Assembly (NCBI GenBank): GCA_023450615.1
Contig: JAEXGT010000106.1
Coordinates: 1 to 64,000, forward strand
Source of the DNA: Pseudomonadota bacterium
Lineage (GTDB): Bacteria > Pseudomonadota > Alphaproteobacteria > Rhizobiales > Beijerinckiaceae
DNA length: 64,000 nucleotides
Direction: 5' to 3'
Part shown: in pieces, positions 1 through 8,624 of the stretch
Layout: each line of letters begins with the position of its first letter
How positions within the stretch are numbered: the stretch's first letter is position 1
Notes under the pieces: generated by a model
What the model saw: the letters and a program-made list of their open reading frames with translations, nothing else
Database searches by the model: none
What the model was told of the DNA's origin: nothing
Made by a program: the position numbers and the translations under genes

Positions 1-477
1 GTCCGGTATGCCTCCATTGGCGAGGATCACCTTGCGCGATGCTTCATTGTCCTCGTCACATGTCACGAGAACCCGCGAGAGTCCTTCGGAGCGTACGACA
101 GGCAGGATCATTCTGAGCGCCTGCGTGGCATAGCCGCGCCGCTGCTTCCATGGGACGATGGAGTAGCCGATATGGCCGTAGGTCGTGGACGGCAGTTCCT
201 CGGTGCCATGCTGGAACCGGAACCCGATGCGTCCGCAGAACTCTCCATCGCTGATCCAGAAATCATGGGCGGGCAGGCGCGGGACGTCCTGGCCGTCGGG
301 ACGCCTGATGGTGGGGCTGTGGTAGAGGTCGTGGAAGAAGCGTTCCGGATCCTGCCGGAGCTGAAGCAGCTGCTCCTTGCTCACGTCATGATCCGTATTG
401 GGCGACCAGCCGCGAGCAAGCGCGTCTTCGTAGAAGGGCAGCCAGCTGAGGCTTGGGCGGAGAAGCGTGATCGTCAT
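1..477 (-). CDS. GNAT-family N-acetyltransferase (C-terminus cut by window edge)
   Basis: The minus-strand frame opens with ATG at 477 (MTITLLRPSLSWLPFYEDAL) and stays open to the left edge, giving 159 codons without a stop. The later part matches the GNAT acetyl-CoA fold: a strand ending HIGYSIVPWKQRRGYATQAL, with the R/Q-x-x-G-x-A/G loop that binds the CoA pyrophosphate, then a segment on the R-V-L-V-T-C-D-E-D-N-EAS pattern of the final helix-strand unit. The layout resembles the predicted acetyltransferases of the COG3981 type. The substrate cannot be read from the sequence. It is followed in the same direction, upstream in the window, by kup with about 75 nt between them. Confidence 0.8.
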   Translation of the reverse strand, partial: MTITLLRPSLSWLPFYEDALARGWSPNTDHDVSKEQLLQLRQDPERFFHDLYHSPTIRRPDGQDVPRLPAHDFWISDGEFCGRIGFRFQHGTEELPSTTYGHIGYSIVPWKQRRGYATQALRMILPVVRSEGLSRVLVTCDEDNEASRKVILANGGIPD

Positions 478-553
478 CTAATGAGGTTGCCACTCCAGTC
501 CTGGAATGACAACTCCCGGTCTTCAAACCCGACGGCCCGGATCGGGCACGCGG

Positions 554-2500
554 TTAAACTGTAACTTGCGTGCCCACTTCCACCACGCGGCCCGTGGGAA
601 TCTGGAAGAAGTCCGTGGCGTCGCTGGCCGACTTGGCGAGGCTGATGAACAGCTTGTCCTGCCAGAGTGGCATGCCCGATTGGCTGGCCGGACGGATCGA
701 GCGGCGCGAGAGGAAGAACGACGTCGCCATGATGTCGAACTTGAAGCCCTGCTTGCGCAGGATCGCGAGGCCGCGCGGAATGTTGGGCGTCTCCATGTAG
801 CCGTAGCTCAGGCGAATGCGCCAGAACGAGTCGCCCACATGCTCGATGGCGACGCGGTCCTCGTCCTCGACGCGGGGAATGTCCTCGCTGCGCACGGTGA
901 GGATCACGTTCTTCTCGTGCAGCACCTTGTTGTGCTTGAGGTTGTGCAGAAGCGCGGCGGGCGCGGTGTCGGGATCGCTCGTCAGGAACACGGCGGTGCC
1001 CTTCACGCGGTGCGGCGGGCTTTTCTCGAGCATTCCGACCAGCTCGAGAAGAGGCACGTCGATCTTGCGGGTCTTCTCGAAGAGGATGCGCGTTCCCTTC
1101 ACCCAGGTGAACATGATGACGAAGAAGGTGATGGCGATCAGCAGGGGCACGTAGCCGCCGTCCAGGAGCTTGAACAGGTTCGAGGACAGGAAGGTGAAGT
1201 CGAGGGCGATCAGCGGCACCATCACGAGCGCGGTTTTGATCGGCCCCCAGCCCCAGACCCGGCTGAACACGACACAGGCGAGCAGGGCCGTGACGATCAT
1301 CGTGCCGAAGACCGAGATGCCATAGGCGCTGGCGAGGCTGCTCGAAGAGCCGAACGAGATCACGAGGGCGATGACCGCGGCGAGGAGAAGCCAGTTCACG
1401 CGCGGTAGATAGATCTGTCCCTGGTGCGTCTCCGAAGTGAAGCGGACCTCCATGCGCGGCAGGAGGCCGAGCTGCACGGCCTGGCGCGTGAGAGAGAATG
1501 CGCCGGTGATCACGGCTTGGCACGCCACGATGGTGGCGAGCGTCGCGAGGATCACGAGAGGCAGAAGCAGCCATGGTGGCGCCAGCAGGAAGAACGGGTT
1601 CGTGATCGCCTCGGGATTGGACAGGACGAGGGCGCCCTGTCCAAGATAGTTCAGGGTCAGAGCCGGAAAGATGACGATGCTCCACGCCATGCGGATCGGC
1701 TTGCGGCCGAAATGGCCGAGATCGGCGTAAAGCGCCTCGGCGCCGGTAACGGCGAGACAGACGCTGCCGAGGATCGCGAAGGCGGTTCCCGGATGAGTGA
1801 CGAGGAAACGCACGCCGTAATACGGATTGAAGGCGAGCAGAACCTCCCAATCATCGGAGATGTGGTAGAGGCCCAAACCCGCCATGGTGATGAACCATAG
1901 AAGCGTGAGAGGACCGAAGAAGGCCGCGACCTTGCCGGTGCCGCGACTCTGCGCGACGAAAAGGCCGATGAGGATCGCCACCGCGGCCGGCAGGATGTAA
2001 TCGTCGAAAGCCGGAGCGACGAGCTTCATGCCTTCCAGGGCCGACAGGACCGAGATAGCGGGCGTGATGGCGGCATCGCCGTAGAACAGGGCCGCTCCGG
2101 CCATGCCCATCATCAGGACCGGCAGATTGCGCCGCCCGAGGGAGCGCTGAAGAAGCGCCACCAGGGTCAGGGAGCCGCCTTCGCCCTTGTTGTCGGCGCG
2201 CAGCAGAAGAATGACGTACTTGACGGTGACGGTCAGCATCAGGGCCCAGAGCAGCAGCGACAGGATGCTGATCACCAGATTGCGCGTCAGATCGACGGGA
2301 ACGCCGTGGTGGCCGCTGGTCGCGGCCGCGACCGTCTCGCGCATGGCGTAGAGCGGGCTGGTTCCGATGTCGCCATAGACGACGCCGATGGCGCCAAGGG
2401 TGAGGGTCCAGAAACTCGCCTTGTGGTGGCTTCCGGGAATGGTGGCCTCAGGAGCCGCGGAATCCGCGTGCCCGGGAGCGACAGCATGCTGTTCTGTCAT
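554..2500 (-). CDS. kup: KUP-family potassium uptake protein
   Basis: This 648-residue inner-membrane protein is a low-affinity K+ importer of the KUP/HAK/KT family, probably driven by proton symport. The signature GDIGTSPLYA lies at residues 43-52, just after a short hydrophilic N-terminus, and about twelve hydrophobic segments fill residues 30-460. A soluble C-terminal tail of roughly 170 residues follows, as is usual in bacterial Kup. The length is close to the family norm (about 620-650). The ATG at 2500 was chosen because the family core starts only 30 residues in. No partner subunit gene is adjacent, as expected for a one-component transporter. Confidence 0.96.
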   Translation of the reverse strand: MTEQHAVAPGHADSAAPEATIPGSHHKASFWTLTLGAIGVVYGDIGTSPLYAMRETVAAATSGHHGVPVDLTRNLVISILSLLLWALMLTVTVKYVILLLRADNKGEGGSLTLVALLQRSLGRRNLPVLMMGMAGAALFYGDAAITPAISVLSALEGMKLVAPAFDDYILPAAVAILIGLFVAQSRGTGKVAAFFGPLTLLWFITMAGLGLYHISDDWEVLLAFNPYYGVRFLVTHPGTAFAILGSVCLAVTGAEALYADLGHFGRKPIRMAWSIVIFPALTLNYLGQGALVLSNPEAITNPFFLLAPPWLLLPLVILATLATIVACQAVITGAFSLTRQAVQLGLLPRMEVRFTSETHQGQIYLPRVNWLLLAAVIALVISFGSSSSLASAYGISVFGTMIVTALLACVVFSRVWGWGPIKTALVMVPLIALDFTFLSSNLFKLLDGGYVPLLIAITFFVIMFTWVKGTRILFEKTRKIDVPLLELVGMLEKSPPHRVKGTAVFLTSDPDTAPAALLHNLKHNKVLHEKNVILTVRSEDIPRVEDEDRVAIEHVGDSFWRIRLSYGYMETPNIPRGLAILRKQGFKFDIMATSFFLSRRSIRPASQSGMPLWQDKLFISLAKSASDATDFFQIPTGRVVEVGTQVTV

Positions 2501-2677
2501 GTGTGTGTTCTTTGCGGGCTTGCCCGCGGACAGCCTTTGTTCAAGTCACTCTGCAATAAGGTCGGGAACATGTCCCCGCCTGTGAGTGCAGTGGCCGTCA
2601 CTGCTGCCGGCGCGGCGCGCTCTCTAGCACATCGCGCTTTAGCTTAAAACGGAATTTCTCTTAGGGTTCCACCTGCT

Positions 2678-3961
2678 TCATTCGGCGGCGTCGCGCTCCC
2701 GCTGCCCGTAGGTCTTGCGGATATAGTCGAGCACGAGGGACTGGAAGTCCTGGGCGAGAGTCGGACCACGCAGGGTCATCGCCTTCTTGCCATCGATGAA
2801 GACGGGAGCCGCCGGCTGCTCGCCTGTTCCCGGCAGGGAGATGCCGATATTGGCGTGCTTCGACTCGCCGGGTCCGTTCACGATGCAGCCCATCACGGCC
2901 ACGTTCAGATTCTCGACGCCGGGATAAGTGCGCCGCCATTCGGGCATGGAGGTGGAAATCCAGTTCTGGATGTCCCGCGCCAGTTCCTGGAACACCGAGG
3001 AGGTGGTGCGTCCGCAGCCGGGGCAGGCGGCGACCAGGGGCACGAAGGTGCGGAAGCCCATGGTCTGGAGCAGTTCCTGCGCGGTCTTCACCTCGAGCGT
3101 GCGGTCTCCGCCCGGTTCGGGAGTGAGGGAATATCGGATCGTGTCGCCGATGCCTTCCTGCAGAAGAATGCCGATGGCGGCGGAGGAGGCCACGATGCCT
3201 TTCGTGCCCATGCCGGCTTCGGTGAGGCCGAGATGGATGGCGTAATCCGAGCGGCGCGCGAGTTCCTGATAGACGGCGATCAGGTCCTGCACGGCGGACA
3301 CCTTGGCCGAGAGGATGATGCGGTCCCGGCCCAGACCGATCTCTTCCGCGCGGGCGGCGGAGAGGAGGGCGGATTGGATCATGGCTTCGCGCGTCACCCA
3401 GCGCATCTCACGGGGTTTCGCGGAAGCGGCGTTCTCGTTCATGAGGTGCGTGAGAAGCTCCTGGTCGAGGGAGCCCCAGTTCGCGCCGATGCGCACGGCC
3501 TTGTCGTGCTTGATCGCCAGCTCGACGATGGCGCCGAACTGCCGGTCTTTCTTTTCCTTGAAGCCGACATTGCCCGGATTGATGCGGTACTTGTCGAGAG
3601 CCTCCGCGCAGGCCGGATGATCGGCGAGCAGCTGATGGCCGATATAATGGAAGTCGCCCACCAGCGGCACCGTGACGCCGAGGCGATCGAGCCGCTCGCG
3701 GATCTTCGGCACGGCAGCGGCAGCCTCGTCGCGATCCACCGTGATGCGCACGAGTTCCGAACCGGCGCGGGCGAGCGCCGCGACCTGGGCGACGGTGGCA
3801 TCCACATCCGCCGTATCCGTGTTGGTCATCGACTGGACCACGATCGGCGCGCCGCCGCCAACCATGACGGAGCCGACCCGAACACCTACGGAACGATGGC
3901 GCGGAGCGGGACCCGCAGGGCGCTCGAAAGGGATGACATTGGAGGAGGACATAAGAGACAT
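2678..3961 (-). CDS. ispG: 4-hydroxy-3-methylbut-2-en-1-yl diphosphate synthase (flavodoxin)
   Basis: IspG (GcpE) converts methylerythritol cyclodiphosphate to HMBPP in the MEP isoprenoid pathway, using a [4Fe-4S] cluster. The cluster ligands are visible: Cys313 and Cys316 in AACPGCGRTTS, Cys359 in VMGCIVNGPGE, and Glu366 at the end of that motif. The N-terminal TIM-barrel half is intact, including the motifs IVVQSMTNTDTADVDATV and RINPGNVG. The start is uncertain. ATG 3961 (MSLMSSSN) is used here; 3952 is equally possible and neither has a strong ribosome-binding site. With 427 residues the length is normal for alphaproteobacterial IspG. It runs codirectionally behind the Zur-type gene, 108 nt apart. 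Confidence 0.97.
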   Translation of the reverse strand: MSLMSSSNVIPFERPAGPAPRHRSVGVRVGSVMVGGGAPIVVQSMTNTDTADVDATVAQVAALARAGSELVRITVDRDEAAAAVPKIRERLDRLGVTVPLVGDFHYIGHQLLADHPACAEALDKYRINPGNVGFKEKKDRQFGAIVELAIKHDKAVRIGANWGSLDQELLTHLMNENAASAKPREMRWVTREAMIQSALLSAARAEEIGLGRDRIILSAKVSAVQDLIAVYQELARRSDYAIHLGLTEAGMGTKGIVASSAAIGILLQEGIGDTIRYSLTPEPGGDRTLEVKTAQELLQTMGFRTFVPLVAACPGCGRTTSSVFQELARDIQNWISTSMPEWRRTYPGVENLNVAVMGCIVNGPGESKHANIGISLPGTGEQPAAPVFIDGKKAMTLRGPTLAQDFQSLVLDYIRKTYGQRERDAAE

Positions 3962-4069
3962 GCTGCAATCCGCGGCGGCCGATGGCAAGGCCGTCGCTGT
4001 TTAGCTGAGGCGAAAACCCCTGTTCGTCAAGCGTAGCCGGGCCAATAGACGCTCAGATGTGATCTGCAA

Positions 4070-4561
4070 TCAGCAATGAATGCAGCGGCCCGTGAGCTCC
4101 AGCACCCTGGCATGAGGCGAAAAAGCGTGGCTCTTGTGGAGAGAGGACAGAGCATCGGACAATTCCGGCAGGGTCACCTCCTTCACATCGCCGCAGCCCT
4201 CGCAGATGAGGAAAGCCGATGAATCCCGGCCGTCGGAAGCCCTGTTGCTGACGGTATAGGCGTTCAGGCTGGCAAGCCTGTGGGCCAGACCCTGCTCAAT
4301 CAGGAAGTCCAGGGCGCGATAGACCGTGATCGGAGCCATCCGGCGGCCTTGAGGTGCCAGGGAATCGGCAAGATCATAGGCGCCCAGAGGTCTTTTGGCG
4401 TTGTGAAGCGCCTCGAGAACCCGGCGGCGAATGGGGGTCAGCCGGGCCTTGTTGGTCCGGCACAGGCTTTCCGCATGAGCGAGGATTTTGTCGGTCCTGG
4501 CCGTTTTCTGCGGCGGCTGAGGATGGTTGACCGGCTGGAGATCGGCTGAAGGCTGGGTCAC
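4070..4561 (-). CDS. zur: Fur-superfamily regulator, Zur-like
   Basis: The 163-residue protein has the Fur winged-helix (residues 33-95, including APITVYRALDFLIEQGLAHR) and a metal-binding dimerisation half. Structural zinc ligands are present as CEGC (120-123) and CIHC at the very C-terminus (160-163). Side-by-side with E. coli Zur recalled from memory, the pattern around AFLICEGCGDVKEV is Zur-like rather than Fur-like, and the His-rich Fur motif is missing. His94 and Glu128 align with regulatory ligands H77 and E111, but C88 and H96 are replaced by Ser105 and Asp113. Zinc-uptake repression is the family role. No zinc transporter gene is nearby and I found no convincing Zur box upstream. Confidence 0.85.
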   Translation of the reverse strand: MTQPSADLQPVNHPQPPQKTARTDKILAHAESLCRTNKARLTPIRRRVLEALHNAKRPLGAYDLADSLAPQGRRMAPITVYRALDFLIEQGLAHRLASLNAYTVSNRASDGRDSSAFLICEGCGDVKEVTLPELSDALSSLHKSHAFSPHARVLELTGRCIHC

Positions 4562-4733
4562 GGCATTCGCTCTAACGGTTGAAAAAACGGACTTGGGCGG
4601 AAAACTGAAGCGAGGGCTAAACGATCGCCCTCCTGCAATAGCTAGGTTACAACGCTACATATTTAAAGGGGCAATTTAGCAATAAGGTCACAAAACCTTG
4701 CATGGATGCAAGGCAGGTCGCCGGAGAGGCCGA

Positions 4734-5384
4734 TCAGGTATGCCGAAATTCCCAGACGCTGGTTTTCTTGATCTCTGAATCCTCAAGGGTCCGCGTCACC
4801 GGAACCTCGTAGATTTCAAGTCGATTGAGCTGCTCCCTGGGAAGGTAGCTGCGGCCCGGATCGCCGATGAGCACGGTCGCGCCTCGCCGGCTCAATGCGA
4901 GCAGCCAGTCCGTCACCCGCTCTGCCAGATCCTTCTCGTAGCAGATGTCCCCGGCGAGAACCGCCTCCCAGCCCTGGTCCTGCCCGATCAGATCCTCCCG
5001 CACCGGCGTGACGCTGACGCCATTCGCCTCGGCGTTGAGCCTGATCGCCGCGATGGCGAAACCGTCGATGTCGCAGGCGACGACCTCGGCCGCGCCCGCC
5101 TTCATGGCCGCGATGGCCACCAGACCGGAGCCCGACGCGAAATCGAGAACGCGCAATCCGCGCACGGTCTCGGGATGGTCGAGGATATAGCGGGCAAGCG
5201 CCTGCCCCCCTGCCCAGGCGAAGGCCCAGAAGGGCGGAGGCAGGCCGATTTCGCCCAGTTCCTCCTCCGTGCGCTGCCATAGCTCCGTCGCCTCGTCGGC
5301 TACGTAAAGCGAAAGCTCCGGCGTGTGAGGCACCGGCAGAAGCCGCGTCTCGGCCCGGATGAAGGATTCGGGATCGTCGATCAT
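4734..5384 (-). CDS. Class I SAM methyltransferase, probable ETF-beta lysine methyltransferase
   Basis: This 216-residue protein has a Rossmann methyltransferase core with SAM motif I near residues 79-91 (LDFASGSGLVAIAA) and an acidic motif II (VVACDIDG). The segment PPPFWAFAWAGGQALARYIL before motif I and the late GDPGR motif are hallmarks of the METTL20/ETFBKMT group. Members trimethylate lysines of electron-transfer flavoprotein beta, and bacterial homologues with that activity are known in Agrobacterium. The function here is inferred from those motifs; a broader protein-lysine or small-molecule methyltransferase is the alternative. Its ATG overlaps the stop of the upstream glycosyltransferase by 4 nt, so the two are translationally coupled. 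Confidence 0.8.
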   Translation of the reverse strand: MIDDPESFIRAETRLLPVPHTPELSLYVADEATELWQRTEEELGEIGLPPPFWAFAWAGGQALARYILDHPETVRGLRVLDFASGSGLVAIAAMKAGAAEVVACDIDGFAIAAIRLNAEANGVSVTPVREDLIGQDQGWEAVLAGDICYEKDLAERVTDWLLALSRRGATVLIGDPGRSYLPREQLNRLEIYEVPVTRTLEDSEIKKTSVWEFRHT

Positions 5385-6526
5385 GAGTTCAGCATGGAGG
5401 CATAAAGCCGTTTGACGTCGTTCATGACGTCCCGTTCCGTAAATCCGTCGAGGATGCGGGCGCGGGCCGCTTCGCCCATGCGCGCCACCTGCTCGGGATC
5501 TTGGGCAAGGGACAGAAGCGCAACGCCGAGCGCCGCCGCATCGTTTGGCGGCACGAGAAAGCCCTCGACGCCGTCACGCACGAGGGTACGGCAACCGGGA
5601 ACATCGGTGGTGACGATGGCGCGTCCGCAGGCAGCCGCTTCCAGAAGCGTCCGCGGTAGGCCCTCGCCGCCCCGGGACGGCAGGCAGGCCACATGATGGT
5701 CGCGCCACACGGCCTGAACGTCCTGCGTCGCGCCGTGCCAGGAGATGCCGGGCTCCAAGGCCCAGGCCCTCAGGGTGTCTTCCGGAATGGCCTTCGGATT
5801 GGAAGGATCGGGCGCTCCGTAAAGGGAAAGCTCGATGGATGCCCCTTTCGCCCGGGCCATGCGAACGGCCTCGACCGCGAGGTCAATGCCCTTCGACCAG
5901 AGCATGCGGGCGACGACGGCGACCTTCAGCGGCGTGGGAACGGGGAGAGGGGAAGGCGTCAGCTTCGCGGGATCGACGCCCGCACCGCCGACGATCATGA
6001 CATTGGAGGCGGCGGGATCGAGGCCCAGAAGCTTCGGATCGTCCGCGTTTTCGAAGAGATAGCGCGTCCTGCCTGTTTGCAGGCCCCGCACCAGCAGCCT
6101 CACAGCGCGCTGCGAGAGGCGCGCGACGCTGTCGGTTCGCGCGCCCAGGAAGCCGAGGCCCGTCAGCGCATAAACCCGGCGGTCGATGCCGGCCAGGGCG
6201 GCGGCGAAGCCCCCGACCAGAATGCTCCTGAGCGCGATGCAATGGACTATGTCGGCCTTCTCGTCCTTGAGAATCCCGACAAGCTGGCCCGCCGCATATC
6301 CGGCAGTCATCGGGTTGATGCTGCGCCGCTCGGCCTGCAGCGGAATCACCCGCGCGCCCGTCGCCTCGATGGCCTCGCGATGCGACCGCACCCGCGTGAC
6401 CACCGCCACGTCGAGCCCAAGCTCGCGCGCGGCCCGGGCCATGGGGAGAAAATGCGAGACGAAGAACCAATCTTCGGTGACGACGAAGACGAGCTTGCGG
6501 CCTGGAAAGGTGAGATCGGACGACAA
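5381..6526 (-). CDS. Glycosyltransferase family 4 (GT-B)
   Basis: The 381-residue protein begins KLVFVVTEDWFFVSHFLPMARAA, typical of the donor-independent N-terminal Rossmann half of GT4 enzymes such as those in capsule, O-antigen or exopolysaccharide synthesis. The C-terminal half carries the nucleotide-sugar motif GGEGLPRTLLEAAACGRAIV (around residue 290), including the conserved E-x7-E pattern and the following TTDVPGCRTLV strand. There is no signal peptide or membrane segment, so it is probably cytoplasmic or peripheral. No other polysaccharide gene is adjacent, and it overlaps the methyltransferase stop/start by 4 nt. The sugar donor and acceptor cannot be assigned. Confidence 0.9.
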   Translation of the reverse strand: MSSDLTFPGRKLVFVVTEDWFFVSHFLPMARAARELGLDVAVVTRVRSHREAIEATGARVIPLQAERRSINPMTAGYAAGQLVGILKDEKADIVHCIALRSILVGGFAAALAGIDRRVYALTGLGFLGARTDSVARLSQRAVRLLVRGLQTGRTRYLFENADDPKLLGLDPAASNVMIVGGAGVDPAKLTPSPLPVPTPLKVAVVARMLWSKGIDLAVEAVRMARAKGASIELSLYGAPDPSNPKAIPEDTLRAWALEPGISWHGATQDVQAVWRDHHVACLPSRGGEGLPRTLLEAAACGRAIVTTDVPGCRTLVRDGVEGFLVPPNDAAALGVALLSLAQDPEQVARMGEAARARILDGFTERDVMNDVKRLYASMLNS

Positions 6527-6632
6527 GGGAAGCCTTTGGTGAAACAGCGCCGCCTTATCTAGCGGTCTCCCCCCTTCGAGGGAACCACCCTTTTATCCCG
6601 CCCGTTGCACAGGGCCTGGAAAGGAGGCGCGA

Positions 6633-6962
6633 ATGAGCGAGTGGCTGCCAACGATCCTGGCGACGGTTGCGGGAATCCTGTCCACGGCGAGCTTCGTGCC
6701 GCAGGTGCTGAAAGCCTGGCGGGAACGCGACACGGCGGCGATCTCGAAGAAAATGTACCTCGTGACGGTGACGGCCTTCGTGCTGTGGTCCGTTTACGGC
6801 TTTCTCATCGGAGCGGTTCCGATCATCGTGTTCAACCTGCTGAGCCTGTGCCTGAGCGGCACTATTCTGGCGCTGAAGATCCGCAACGACCGGCATGAGG
6901 CGCGGACCGGCAAGTCTGCCGCAGGCTCGCACAGGGAACCGGGGATGGCGCAGTCCGGTTGA
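6633..6962 (+). CDS. SemiSWEET / PQ-loop membrane protein
   Basis: A 109-residue protein with three hydrophobic helices. The first helix carries the PQ-loop signature STASFVPQVLKAWRERDTAAIS at residues 15-36. Bacterial SemiSWEETs are about 85-110 residues and dimerise to make a sugar-translocation pore, so the size fits. The start ATG follows a strong AAAGGAGG ribosome-binding site. The last 15-20 residues are polar and may be a non-functional extension. It sits just upstream of the topoisomerase IB gene. Sucrose or glucose movement is the family role; the actual substrate is not deducible. Confidence 0.88.
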   Translation: MSEWLPTILATVAGILSTASFVPQVLKAWRERDTAAISKKMYLVTVTAFVLWSVYGFLIGAVPIIVFNLLSLCLSGTILALKIRNDRHEARTGKSAAGSHREPGMAQSG

Positions 6963-6988
6963 TCCTCTGCTTCAAAGCAAGGCAAGAC

Positions 6989-8161
6989 ATGCTGCTGGAC
7001 CCCACCCCTTCCGCCGACACCATCGTCGATCCGCGCGATGCCGCCGAGACGGCGGGGCTCACCTATGTCTCCGACGAGGAGCCCGGGATCAGGCGCAGGA
7101 AATCCGGCACGGGTTTCACCTATCTGAAACCGGACGGAAAGAAGATCGAGGACAAGGCGACGCTGGACCGCATCAGGTCGCTCGCCATTCCGCCCGCCTA
7201 TACGGATGTGTGGATCTGCGCTAAGGCGAACGGTCATATCCAGGCGACCGGGCGCGATGTGAAGGGGCGCAAGCAATATCGGTATCATCCCGCTTTCCGC
7301 GAGGTGCGGGAGAGCACGAAGTACGAGCGCATGCTCGAATTCGCGCGCGGCCTTCCGGCCATCCGCGAAACCATCGACGAGCACATGCGACGGCGCGGCC
7401 TGCCGCGCGAGAAGGTTCTGGCGACGGTGGTGCATCTTCTCGAAAATACGCTGATCCGCGTGGGCAACGAGGATTATGCGAAGCAGAACAAGAGCTATGG
7501 GCTGACCACCTTGCGCGATCCGCATGTGAAGGTGGAGGGCGCCGAGCTGCGGTTTCAGTTCAAGGGCAAGAGCGGCAAGACCTGGAAGCTCCAGGTCAAG
7601 GATCGCCGCATCGCCAAGATCGTGAAAGCCTGCCAGGATCTGCCGGGGCAGGATCTGTTTCAATATCTCGACGAGAACGGCGAGCGGCAATCGGTGACCT
7701 CGTCGGATGTGAATGCCTATCTGAAAGAGATCACTGGACGCGACATCACCGCCAAGGATTTCCGCACCTGGGCCGGCACGGTGCTGGCGGCTCTTGCGCT
7801 TGCGGAATTCGAGCAGTTCGACAGCGAGGCCAAGGCGAAGAAGAATATCCGCGCCGCCATCGAGCAGGTCGCCGCGCGTCTCGGCAACACGCCCACGATC
7901 TGCCGCAAATGCTATGTGCATCCGGAGGTGTTCACCTGCTATCTCGAGGGCGGGCTGCTTCTGGAGGTCAAGAAGCAGGTCGAAGAGGAGCTGCGCGAGG
8001 AACTGCCTTCGCTGAGGCCGGAGGAAGCAGCCGTGCTTACGCTTCTGCAGGAGCGCCTGTCCCGCGAGGTCAAGAAGCAGGAAAAGGCGAAGCCGCAGAA
8101 GAAGCGCCGTGCGACAAGCCGCAGAAAGCATGACGCGGGCCAGGCCGAGATGCGCGCCTGA
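6989..8161 (+). CDS. DNA topoisomerase IB (poxvirus-like)
   Basis: This 390-residue enzyme relaxes DNA supercoils by nicking one strand through a 3'-phosphotyrosyl intermediate. The N-terminal half (IPPAYTDVWICAKANGHIQATGRDVKGRKQYRYH) is the DNA-clamp part of bacterial TopIB. The catalytic domain shows DFRTWAGTVLAA, with the Arg of the active-site set, and NTPTICRKCYVHPEV, with the nucleophilic Tyr. The C-terminus is very lysine- and arginine-rich. The ATG at 6989 is chosen over an upstream TTG at 6959 because AAGGCAAG precedes it and the upstream frame overlaps the SemiSWEET gene. A housekeeping-accessory enzyme common in rhizobial relatives. Confidence 0.94.
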   Translation: MLLDPTPSADTIVDPRDAAETAGLTYVSDEEPGIRRRKSGTGFTYLKPDGKKIEDKATLDRIRSLAIPPAYTDVWICAKANGHIQATGRDVKGRKQYRYHPAFREVRESTKYERMLEFARGLPAIRETIDEHMRRRGLPREKVLATVVHLLENTLIRVGNEDYAKQNKSYGLTTLRDPHVKVEGAELRFQFKGKSGKTWKLQVKDRRIAKIVKACQDLPGQDLFQYLDENGERQSVTSSDVNAYLKEITGRDITAKDFRTWAGTVLAALALAEFEQFDSEAKAKKNIRAAIEQVAARLGNTPTICRKCYVHPEVFTCYLEGGLLLEVKKQVEEELREELPSLRPEEAAVLTLLQERLSREVKKQEKAKPQKKRRATSRRKHDAGQAEMRA

Positions 8162-8218
8162 TCCTTGACCCGAATGCCAGGCCATGATCCATCGCGGCGG
8201 TATCGGGAGCGAGGGCGG

Positions 8219-8554
8219 ATGCGACGTTCGACAATCATGATAGCCGCTCTTGCGATGGCGGGAATGAATGCGGCCGGTCTTTCATGCGCCGTTGCGCAGG
8301 AGCCAAGCTGGGGCGAGGTGAAATGCGATCGTTACAGGAGAGCCTGGGATCAAGCTCTCGCGCGGCGCGGCACGGCGGGATTGGGAGAGGAATTCCTCAG
8401 CCGCCACGAAGCCTTCCTCACCTCCGGCTGCACCGCCCGCGCCGATGTGTGTCCCCGCTCCGAGGAGGAGCTGACCCTTGCCAACATGATGGTGGTGGCT
8501 GCCATGAATGCGGGAACCGCCAGCACCTTTCCGCCTTTCGCCTGTCGGAAGTAG
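8219..8554 (+). CDS. Small exported protein of unknown function
   Basis: A 111-residue protein starting MRRSTIMIAALAMAGM with a classic Sec signal peptide; the likely cleavage site lies after CAVAQ (about residue 27). The mature part is about 85 residues with four cysteines (VKCDRY, SGCTARADVCPR, FACRK), suggesting two disulfides in the periplasm. I do not recognise the family. The ATG at 8219 was chosen over one at 8165 because GAGGGCGG precedes it and the signal peptide starts directly. It lies between the topoisomerase gene and a metallo-hydrolase gene, with no obvious functional link. Confidence 0.65.
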   Translation: MRRSTIMIAALAMAGMNAAGLSCAVAQEPSWGEVKCDRYRRAWDQALARRGTAGLGEEFLSRHEAFLTSGCTARADVCPRSEEELTLANMMVVAAMNAGTASTFPPFACRK

Positions 8555-8624
8555 GCGCGGGGCTCGAACATTTTCCCCATCCTCACGTTAGGATTTCGCT
8601 CCATCCCGTCCGGCGAGGTCTCTC

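Noticed and set aside
4562..4733. Search for a Zur box in the gap upstream of the zur-like gene
   Set aside because: The gap is AT-rich but no clear inverted repeat matching known Zur operators was visible.
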